This document shows, piece after piece, positions 30,638 to 36,625 of a stretch of 36,625 nucleotides of DNA; positions within the stretch are counted from its first letter, which is position 1; each line of letters begins with the position of its first letter. The stretch covers positions 1 to 36,625 of the forward strand of contig SCUY01000047.1 of NCBI GenBank assembly GCA_004322525.1, in the 5' to 3' direction. This DNA comes from Lysobacter sp. GTDB lineage: Bacteria; Pseudomonadota; Gammaproteobacteria; Xanthomonadales; Xanthomonadaceae. The notes below the pieces were generated by a model. That model was not told the DNA's origin, made no database searches, and saw nothing but the letters and a program-made list of their open reading frames with translations. The position numbers and the translations under genes were made by a program.

Positions 30638-31879
30638 ATGCGCAGCGCATGGCTCCTGCTCGTCCTGCTGCTGGCCTGGTTGCCAGGCACCCCTGCCACG
30701 GCGCAGGACACCCGCGGTGCCGAACGCAAGCTGCAGGCGATCAAGCGCGAACTGAAGGACGTCGCCAGCGAGCGGCGACGGCTGGAAACACAGCGCGGCA
30801 GCGCCAGCCAGCAGCTGCGGCAGGCCGATGAGCAGGTCGGACAGACCGATCGCTCGCTACGGCAGACGCAGGAACGCATCCAGATCGAACGCGCGAGTCT
30901 TTCCCAGCTGCGCGCGAAGCAGGCGCGGATGCGCACGACGCTGAAAGGCGCGCGCGAGGAACTCGCCGCGCTGCTGCGCGCGGCCGATCGTCAGGGCAGG
31001 GCCGGCCCGCTGAAGTCACTGCTGGCGCGCGACCGGGTGGAAGATGCGCAACGTCTTCTCACCTACCACGGCTATCTGCAGCGCGCACGCGCGCAACGCA
31101 TCCGCCTGCTGACGGCGCAACTGGCCGAGCTCGACCACGTCGAAGCGGAGATCGCACAGCGCACCGGTCAACTCACGGCCGCGCAGCGCGCGCAGGCCGG
31201 GCAGTTGCAGCAGCTGCAACGCGACCGTGAGCAGCGTGCCGCGCTCGTCGCGCAGCTCGAAGTGAAGTATGCGGACCGCGCCGCCCGCGAGAAGGCGCTG
31301 GGTCGCGATGCGAAGGCGCTCGAACAGTTGCTCGCGAAACTGCGCATCGCCGCGGCGAAGGCGCGCGCCGAACAGAAGCGCATCGCCACGCAGCGCGCGC
31401 GCGAACAGGCGGCCGCTGCGAAAGCGGCGAGAGCACAGGGCCTGCCGCCGCCCAGGCCCACGCGCGCGCCGGTGCAGGTCGCCAGTGCACCGGCACCGCA
31501 GGTCGGCGGGCTGGGCTGGCCCGTATCCGGCGCGCTGCTTGCGGGCTATGGCCGGCCGATGCCCGACGGCCGTCGCAGTGACGGCCTGCTGATCGCCGCC
31601 GGTGCCGGCACGCCGGTGCGTGCGGTCGCCGACGGTGCGGTCGTCTATGCCGAATGGATGACCGGCTACGGGCTGTTGCTGATCGTCGACCACGGCAATG
31701 GCTACATGAGCCTGTACGCGCACAACGACGCACTGCTCAAGGACGCCGGCGCCACGGTGAAGCGTGGCGACCCGGTCGCGACGGTGGGCAGCTCCGGCGG
31801 ACAGGGCCGTGCCTCGCTGTACTTCGAACTGCGCCGCAACGGGCAGCCGGTCGATCCATCGGTCTGGCTGCGCCGCTGA
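30638..31879 (+). CDS. envC: Murein hydrolase activator EnvC (degenerate LytM domain)
   Basis: A 413-aa periplasmic protein. Signal peptide (WLLLVLLLAWLPGTPATAQ), a long coiled coil (~25-265, rich in KLQAIKRELKDVASERRRLETQ-like heptads), an Ala/Pro linker and a C-terminal M23/LytM domain (~290-413). The peptidase active site is degraded: the usual HxxxD is RSDGLLIAAG and the final HxH is RASLYFEL; one His remains in LYAHN. That is the hallmark of EnvC, which activates AmiA/AmiB amidases at the septum instead of cutting murein itself. The coiled coil is the part that contacts FtsEX in E. coli. It sits between gpmI and the S41 protease gene in the usual order. Confidence 0.95.
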   Translation: MRSAWLLLVLLLAWLPGTPATAQDTRGAERKLQAIKRELKDVASERRRLETQRGSASQQLRQADEQVGQTDRSLRQTQERIQIERASLSQLRAKQARMRTTLKGAREELAALLRAADRQGRAGPLKSLLARDRVEDAQRLLTYHGYLQRARAQRIRLLTAQLAELDHVEAEIAQRTGQLTAAQRAQAGQLQQLQRDREQRAALVAQLEVKYADRAAREKALGRDAKALEQLLAKLRIAAAKARAEQKRIATQRAREQAAAAKAARAQGLPPPRPTRAPVQVASAPAPQVGGLGWPVSGALLAGYGRPMPDGRRSDGLLIAAGAGTPVRAVADGAVVYAEWMTGYGLLLIVDHGNGYMSLYAHNDALLKDAGATVKRGDPVATVGSSGGQGRASLYFELRRNGQPVDPSVWLRR

Positions 31880-31999
31880 ACCATGCCCTTGCGGCCCGTC
31901 ATGCGGTAACGCCCGCTTCCGGCGCGACTGGGTAACGTGTTCCACTCGATCCGTCAGACGGCCAGCCGCGTGCGCCCGTCCCCTTCGTCCGGAGTGTCC

Positions 32000-33364
32000 A
32001 TGCCGCGTCGCCTGCTCGCCACCGCCGTGCTCCTCGCCGTGCTCCCCGTTGCCGCGCAACAGGCCCCGTCACCGCAGCCCGCCGCACCGGCAGGCGAACC
32101 GAAAACCCCGGTCGCGGTCGACCCCGGCCGTGCGGACGCGAAGCCCGCGAAGCGGGCCGAGGCCGACACCGGCAAGGTGCCGCTCGACGACATCCGCCGC
32201 TTCGTCACCGTCTACAACGCGGTGCGGCAGGCCTATGTCGAGCCGGTCAGTGATGCCAGGCTGATGGCGGGCGCGATCCGCGGCCTGCTGCTCGACCTTG
32301 ACCCGCACAGCACCTATTTCGACAAGAGCGCGGCGGAGGATTTCGACGAGAACGCGCGCGGCGCCTACGAGGGCATCGGCGTCGAACTGCAGCGCCAGGA
32401 CGACGGCACGCTCAAGGTCATCGCGGCGATCGACGACACCCCGGCGGCAAAGGCGGGCATCAAGGCAGGCGACATCATCGTCGCGATCGACGGCAAGCCT
32501 TTCCGCCTTGACGAAGGCGACACGTCGGCCCCGTTGCGCGGGCCGGCAGGCAGCCGCGTCGTGCTCGGCATCCGGCGCAAGGGGCAGCCCAAGCCGATCG
32601 ACATCACGGTCGTGCGCGAGACGATCCGGATCGCCTCCGTGCGTTCGCGGATGCTTGAGCCCGGCTACGGATACATCCGCCTGGCCGCGTTCCAGGCCGA
32701 TACCGCGGCCGAGTTCGAAAAGCAGCTCGACGGTCTGGAGACCCAGTCCGGCGGCCACCTGCGCGGGCTGGTGATGGACCTGCGCAGCAATCCCGGTGGG
32801 CTGCTCACCTCCGCGGTGCAGATCGCCGACGACCTCCTTGAGCGCGGCGGCATCGTCAGCACGCGCGGGCGGATGCCGATCGCCGACGCGCAGTTTTCAG
32901 CCACGCCGGGCGATCGCCTGGCCGGCGCGCCGGTGGTGGTGCTGGTCGATGGCGGCTCGGCGAGCGCCTCCGAAGTACTCGCCGGAGCGCTGAAGGACAA
33001 CGGCCGGGCGCGCATCGTCGGCAGCCGTACATTCGGCAAGGGCTCGGTGCAGACCGTGCTGCCGCTCGACAATGGCGATTCGGTGAAACTCACCACCGCG
33101 CGTTATTTCACCCCGAGCGGCAAGTCGATCCAGGCGCTCGGCATCGTGCCGGACGTGGCATTCGCGGCGGCGAAATCAGGCGACCCGCGCCGCGGCTATT
33201 CGGAAGCGAATCTGCCCGGCCACCTGCGTGGCGATGCGGATGACGCGACCAGCGTCGGGGATATCCTCGAAGGCGATGCCTACATCACACAGGCGCTGGC
33301 GGAACTGAAGAAGCCGGCGCGGCCAACCCCGGCCCCGCCGACCGCCACAGCGCCGGCCCGCTGA
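32000..33364 (+). CDS. Carboxy-terminal processing protease, S41 family
   Basis: A 454-aa exported serine protease. ATG 32000 has ggag five bases upstream and gives the signal peptide MPRRLLATAVLLAVLPVAAQQ; the earlier in-frame start has neither. A Pro/Ala/Lys-rich linker precedes the N-terminal helical region with SDARLMAGAIRGLLLDLDPHSTYFDK, a PDZ domain (~118-195, GIGVELQRQDDGTLKVIAAIDDTPAAKAGIKAGDIIVAIDGK) and the S41 core with LVMDLRSNPGGLL. The Ser-Lys dyad is Ser322 in GSASASEV and Lys347 in FGKGSVQT. It likely processes or degrades periplasmic proteins from the C-terminus; its partner adaptor is unknown. It is 120 bases after envC and may share its transcript. Confidence 0.95.
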   Translation: MPRRLLATAVLLAVLPVAAQQAPSPQPAAPAGEPKTPVAVDPGRADAKPAKRAEADTGKVPLDDIRRFVTVYNAVRQAYVEPVSDARLMAGAIRGLLLDLDPHSTYFDKSAAEDFDENARGAYEGIGVELQRQDDGTLKVIAAIDDTPAAKAGIKAGDIIVAIDGKPFRLDEGDTSAPLRGPAGSRVVLGIRRKGQPKPIDITVVRETIRIASVRSRMLEPGYGYIRLAAFQADTAAEFEKQLDGLETQSGGHLRGLVMDLRSNPGGLLTSAVQIADDLLERGGIVSTRGRMPIADAQFSATPGDRLAGAPVVVLVDGGSASASEVLAGALKDNGRARIVGSRTFGKGSVQTVLPLDNGDSVKLTTARYFTPSGKSIQALGIVPDVAFAAAKSGDPRRGYSEANLPGHLRGDADDATSVGDILEGDAYITQALAELKKPARPTPAPPTATAPAR

Positions 33365-33402
33365 GTCGCGGAAAACCGGCAGCCCATCCACGCGGCCGGG
33401 CG

Positions 33403-33723
33403 CTAGCGGGGCTTCCCTGGCATCGGGAAAGGCGTGACCACGCGCTCCCCGGTCGCCGCGTCACGGATCGCCGACTGGCCTTTGCGTTCGACTTCCTCGA
33501 TGCGGACGATGCTGTGCATGGGCAGGTGCAGCACCCGCGTGGCGCCGAACTCGTCACGCAGGCGTTCCTCGGTGGGGTCCACCACCAGCCCGTCATGCAC
33601 GTCGAACACCAGGTCCCCGACTTCGGTGAAGCCCCAGAGGCTGCCGCTGGCGACGTGCCGCGCATACAGTTCGTAGACCTTGCCGGCGTTGAGAAAGGTC
33701 ACCTTGTAGAGCGGCTTGGCCAT
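33403..33723 (-). CDS. DUF1820 family protein
   Basis: A 106-aa cytosolic protein of conserved but unknown function. LYKVTFLNAGKVYELYARHVASGSLWGFTEVGDLVFD, VDPTEERLRDEFGATRVLHLPMHSIVRIEEVERKG and a disordered Pro-rich tail (TPFPMPGKPR) are typical of DUF1820 proteins from Xanthomonadales and Pseudomonadales. The ribosome site is weak, but ATG 33723 is the only fitting start. It follows the rhomboid gene by 75 bases on the same strand and converges on the S41 protease gene. Confidence 0.9.
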   Translation of the reverse strand: MAKPLYKVTFLNAGKVYELYARHVASGSLWGFTEVGDLVFDVHDGLVVDPTEERLRDEFGATRVLHLPMHSIVRIEEVERKGQSAIRDAATGERVVTPFPMPGKPR

Positions 33724-33798
33724 GAGGGGGCTTCGATGAAGGGAGCTGCGTGACGTGGGTTCGGCGTGGCGCGGTTCAATCCGGCACGCGATCGGGAT

Positions 33799-34548
33799 TC
33801 AGAAGCCGTGTTTTCGACGCAGCCGGCGCTGGATGCCGGCCCGGGAAACCAGGGCGAAAGCGCCACCGAAGGCGAATCCGGCAAGGTGCGCCGACCAGGC
33901 TACCGCGCCAAAGGCCGGGCCAATGAACGTATACAGCACCTGCAACGCCGCCCAGACGCCGATCAGCACGGCCGCCGGCATCTTCACGAACTGCAGGAAC
34001 AGGCCGAGCGGGAGCACCAGCCCCAGCCGCGCGCCGGGAAACAGGGCCAGATAGGCCCCGATCAGCGCCGACACCGCCCCGCTGGCGCCGATGATGAGCC
34101 GGTCGGGGGTGCCGATCGAGAGCACGGCCGCCAGGTTGGCCACCGCCCCGCCCAGCAGGAACAGCGCGAGGAAGCGCCACGGGCCCATCACCCGCTCGGC
34201 CGGTGCGCCAAAGATCAGCAGGAACAACAGGTTGCCGATCAGGTGGGTCCAGTCGGCATGCAGGAACAAGGCCGTGACCAGCCGTGCCAGGTGGCCGTCG
34301 TACAGCGAGGCCACCAGTGCAGGCCAGGAGCGCAGGTCGCCGGAAAGCGCCCCCCATTCGAGCAGCAGCCGTCGCTGCTGGGTACCCGGCAGCAGGCTGG
34401 CGGCCACGAAGCAGCCCCATAGCACCACGAACAACAACGGCATCGCCCAGTGGAGCGGGGCACGTTCCCGGGGCGGAATGGCAACGAACACGCGGCGGCC
34501 TCGAAGGTGGCTGGGGACATCATGGGCCACAGGCCGGGTAAGCCGCAC
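33799..34548 (-). CDS. Rhomboid-family intramembrane serine protease
   Basis: About 249 aa with roughly six membrane helices. LARLVTALFLHADWTHLIGNLLFLLIFGAPAERVMG carries the HxxxxHxxxN segment. The nucleophile Ser156 lies in IIGASGAVSALIGAYLALFP (GASG), and the catalytic His is in WSAHLAGFAFGGAFAL (AHLAGFAFG). Together they give the rhomboid Ser-His dyad. The N-terminal ~30 residues (PRERAPLHW) are cytosolic and basic. The start is uncertain: GTG 34548 is the longest, another GTG lies six codons later, and no clear ribosome site decides. The substrate is unknown. It is divergent from fadL, so the start region overlaps fadL's upstream sequence. Confidence 0.92.
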   Translation of the reverse strand: MRLTRPVAHDVPSHLRGRRVFVAIPPRERAPLHWAMPLLFVVLWGCFVAASLLPGTQQRRLLLEWGALSGDLRSWPALVASLYDGHLARLVTALFLHADWTHLIGNLLFLLIFGAPAERVMGPWRFLALFLLGGAVANLAAVLSIGTPDRLIIGASGAVSALIGAYLALFPGARLGLVLPLGLFLQFVKMPAAVLIGVWAALQVLYTFIGPAFGAVAWSAHLAGFAFGGAFALVSRAGIQRRLRRKHGF

Positions 34549-34569
34549 GGGCCGCCGGGCGTCACCCTG

Positions 34570-34597
34570 TTGTTAGTTGCGGGTTAAAGGCTATATT
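34570..34597 (+). promoter_or_regulatory. Sigma-70-type promoter of fadL
   Basis: TTGTTA (34570-34575), a 16-base spacer and TATATT (34592-34597) lie 77 bases ahead of ATG 34675. This is the most consensus-like promoter in the window. Confidence 0.6.
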
Positions 34598-34674
34598 CGG
34601 CACCGCATGGTCGCGGCGACCGCACCAGCCCAGAGCCGGCCCGACCGGCACCGCACACCCCTTTGGAGAGAGAC

Positions 34675-36021
34675 ATGCAGGTACAGGCAATCACGCGCCT
34701 CACGGCGCTCACGCTCGGCATCGCCGGTGCGCTGGCGGCCGGTAACGCCCAGGCCTCGGGCTTCCAGATCCGCGAGAACAGTGTCAAGAACATGGGCCGC
34801 GCCTTCTCGGGCATGGCGATCAGCCGGGATGATGCATCGGCGGTTTCCAACAACCCCGCCGCGATGTCGCAGTTCGAGCAGTCGGCCGTGCGCGTGGATT
34901 CGTCGGTGGTCAACCTCACGGCCGATTTCAAGGGCAGTGCCCGCACCGCGGTCGGCACCCCGGTGACCGGCGGCAATGGCGGCGACCCCGGCGCCCCGGC
35001 GCTGGTGCCGGCAATCGCCGCGGTATTCCCGATGTCGGGCGCGCTCGACCGGCTGACCTTCGGCGTGAGCGTCGATGCGCCCTTCGGCCTCAAGACCGAG
35101 TACGACCCGGCCTGGATGGGCCGTTACAACGCGATCAAGTCGGACGTGAAGATCGTCGATCTCAACTTCTCGACCGCCGTGGCCATCACCGACCGGTTCT
35201 CGGTCGGCATGGGGCTGATCTACCAGCGCGCCGACGTGACCCTGTCCAATGCGATCGACTTCGGCACCGCGATCTGCGCCAGCGGCAATCCGGCCAACTG
35301 CTTCAATCCGTCATTTCCGTTCCGCCCGCAGCAGAACGATGGCACGGTCAGCGTCAGCGGCAGTGACAGCGGCCTGGGCTGGCGCGTCGGCGCCCTGCTG
35401 CGCCCCAACGACAAGGTGAGCATCGGTATTTCGCACCGCTCGGAAATCGATCATGACCTGCGCGGCAATGCGGACTTCACCGTCCCCGCCTCGGTGGCGG
35501 CGGTCACCGGCACGACCTACCGCGACGGGCCGATCACCGCGCCGCTGACCACGCCGAGCGTCACGACGGTGAGCGTCCAGTACGACATCAGCCCGGCCTT
35601 CCGCATGATGCTCGACTATCAGGGGACCGACTGGCATTCGCTGCAGGCTGTTCGCATCTATCGCAATGGCGGTGGCGTGCTCGGCAACGAGCCGTTCAAC
35701 TGGAAGGACACCGATTTCTGGTCGCTCGGCGGCGAGTTCGACCTGAGCCCGGCGCTCACGCTGCGCGCGGGCGTCGCCCGCGACGAGTCGCCCACGAACG
35801 ACACCTTCCGCACCCCGCGGCTGCCGGACAACAACCGCCGTCTGTATTCGCTCGGTATGACATGGAACGTGTCGGAAGCGCTCAGCGTCGATGCCGCCTA
35901 CACGCGTGTCACCATCGACAACCCGACGGTGAATGCGACGTCATCAAGCGGCTCGCGGATCACCGGCACGTACAACGGCCACGCCGACCTGTTCGGTGTC
36001 GCCGCGCAGTTCAAGTTCTGA
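34675..36021 (+). CDS. fadL: FadL-family outer-membrane transport protein (OmpP1/FadL/TodX)
   Basis: A 448-aa outer-membrane barrel that imports long-chain fatty acids or other hydrophobic compounds. A signal peptide (RLTALTLGIAGALAAGNAQA) precedes the FadL N-terminal plug motif SGFQIRENSVKNMGRAFSGMAISRDDASAVSNNPAAMSQFE, which includes the conserved NPAAM. Further matches are VSVDAPFGLKTEYDPAWMGRYNAIKSDVKIVDLNFSTAVAI, LRPNDKVSIGISHRSEIDHDLRG and strands ending in FGVAAQFKF with C-terminal Phe. Ribosome site ggagag precedes ATG 34675. Length is usual for the family. Substrate range cannot be told; the nearby thiolase gene (20745) is 14 kb away, so a fatty-acid role is only suggestive. Confidence 0.93.
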   Translation: MQVQAITRLTALTLGIAGALAAGNAQASGFQIRENSVKNMGRAFSGMAISRDDASAVSNNPAAMSQFEQSAVRVDSSVVNLTADFKGSARTAVGTPVTGGNGGDPGAPALVPAIAAVFPMSGALDRLTFGVSVDAPFGLKTEYDPAWMGRYNAIKSDVKIVDLNFSTAVAITDRFSVGMGLIYQRADVTLSNAIDFGTAICASGNPANCFNPSFPFRPQQNDGTVSVSGSDSGLGWRVGALLRPNDKVSIGISHRSEIDHDLRGNADFTVPASVAAVTGTTYRDGPITAPLTTPSVTTVSVQYDISPAFRMMLDYQGTDWHSLQAVRIYRNGGGVLGNEPFNWKDTDFWSLGGEFDLSPALTLRAGVARDESPTNDTFRTPRLPDNNRRLYSLGMTWNVSEALSVDAAYTRVTIDNPTVNATSSSGSRITGTYNGHADLFGVAAQFKF

Positions 36022-36043
36022 TCGATCGTTGCATGCACGACCG

Positions 36044-36073
36044 AAAAGCCCCGCTCAGGCGGGGCTTTTCTTT
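36044..36073. terminator. Intrinsic terminator after fadL
   Basis: aaaagccccgc (36044-36054), loop tcag, gcggggctttt (36059-36069), then ctttg. The 11-bp stem is perfect with A and T tracts, so it may also act on the minus strand for putA. Confidence 0.92.
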
Positions 36074-36094
36074 GCGCGACAGTGCGTTGAACGG

Positions 36095-36120
36095 AAAGCC
36101 CGGCAGCGCGGCGGGCTTTT
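36095..36120. terminator. Second hairpin terminator between fadL and putA
   Basis: aaagcccg (36095-36102) pairs with cgggcttt (36112-36119) around a ten-base loop and is followed by ttg. It is 16 bases downstream of the putA stop on the minus strand. It is weaker than the preceding hairpin and may belong to either gene. Confidence 0.6.
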
Positions 36121-36135
36121 GTAGCCGCTCCCCGA

Positions 36136-36625
36136 TCAGTCGCCCAGCGTCAGCAGCGACGCATTGCCGCCCGCCGCCGTCGTATTCACGGTGATCGTCT
36201 TCTCGGTCGCGAAGCGCGGCAGGTAATGCGGGCCGCCGGCCTTCGGGCCGGTGCCCGAGAGCCCCTGCCCGCCGAAGGGCTGCACCCCGACCACCGCGCC
36301 GATCTGGTTGCGGTTGACGTAGCAGTTGCCCACTTTGATGCGCGAAGCGATCTTCTCGATCGTCGCGTCGATGCGCGAATGCACGCCGAGCGTCAGGCCG
36401 TAGCCGGTCGCGTTGATCGCATCGATCACCGCGTCGAGCTGGTCCGCCTTCCAGCGGATCACGTGCAGCACCGGGCCGAATACTTCGCGATGCAGCTGGT
36501 CGAGCGAGCGCAGTTCATAGGCGCGCGGCGCGAAGAAGCTGCCGTGCGCGGTGTTCTCGCCGAGCGCGACTTCCGCGATCTTCGCGACCGCCTCGCGCTC
36601 CATGCGCGCCGCATGTTCGTGCAGC
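36136..36625 (-). CDS. putA: Bifunctional proline dehydrogenase / glutamate-semialdehyde dehydrogenase PutA, C-terminal part
   Basis: The last ~163 residues of PutA, which oxidises proline to glutamate. The frame is open to the window edge (LHEHAARMERE...), so the ATG at 36603 is internal. The aldehyde-dehydrogenase end is clear: LHREVFGPVLHVIRWKADQLDAVIDAINATGYGLTLGVHSRID, GNCYVNRNQIGAVVGVQPFGGQGLSGTGPKAGGPHYLPRF and the terminal TTAAGGNASLLTLGD. The absence of an extra domain after this point fits the shorter PutA classes. Catalytic Cys and the proline-dehydrogenase half lie outside. A single-function P5C dehydrogenase is less likely given the C-terminus. Confidence 0.93.
   Translation of the reverse strand, partial: LHEHAARMEREAVAKIAEVALGENTAHGSFFAPRAYELRSLDQLHREVFGPVLHVIRWKADQLDAVIDAINATGYGLTLGVHSRIDATIEKIASRIKVGNCYVNRNQIGAVVGVQPFGGQGLSGTGPKAGGPHYLPRFATEKTITVNTTAAGGNASLLTLGD

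Overview
The window is GC-rich DNA, densely packed with genes on both strands, and it most likely comes from a gammaproteobacterium of the Xanthomonadaceae/Lysobacteraceae (Lysobacter, Luteimonas or a relative). Pointers are an Ax21-family outer-membrane protein, a FadL-type porin, a PutA tail, an ntrB-ntrC pair with a glnA gene carrying the adenylylation site, and a secB-gpsA / gpmI-envC-ctp neighbourhood. No rRNA, tRNA, CRISPR array, transposase or integrase was seen. The genus is inferred from recalled family knowledge, not from a search.

Layout. (1) 1-8707: the 3' end of glnA, then a three-gene cytosolic signalling cluster. It holds a giant hybrid histidine kinase with nine HAMP copies (eight of them in exact 276-bp phase), GAF, kinase core and three receivers; a REC-kinase-REC hybrid; and a small kinase-like protein lacking the ATP-binding N-box. 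(2) 8830-15425: accessory genes, namely a DUF5329 protein without a normal start codon, polyphosphate kinase 2, an SPFH protein fused to an excisionase-like HTH paired with a membrane-anchored zinc-ribbon protein, an M61 peptidase, and a frameshifted gene remnant. (3) 15618-19664: ntrB-ntrC, a lipoprotein Cu/Zn superoxide dismutase coupled to a GNAT acetyltransferase, and a small membrane protein. (4) 19725-24666: an unrecognised 303-aa protein, a FadI-type thiolase, hemD-hemY with no hemX between them, and a YiiD-type thioesterase. (5) 24698-33364: a lipoprotein, a membrane rhodanese, secB, gpsA, a bidirectional terminator, ax21, a protein of 18-residue VNG repeats, then gpmI, envC and an S41 protease. 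(6) 33403-36625: a DUF1820 protein, a rhomboid protease, fadL with terminators, and the 3' end of putA.

How the genes connect. glnA and ntrBC are parts of the nitrogen-control circuit, here split by about 15 kb. The signalling cluster looks like a soluble phosphorelay of the Nik1/group III type. secB, yibN, gpsA, gpmI and envC recall the E. coli cysE-gpsA-secB-grxC-yibN / gpmM-envC neighbourhood, but grxC is missing, the orientation differs, and two envelope genes (ax21 and the VNG-repeat gene) sit in the middle. The least ordinary items are the HAMP-array kinase cluster, the SPFH-HTH plus zinc-ribbon pair, and the VNG-repeat protein.
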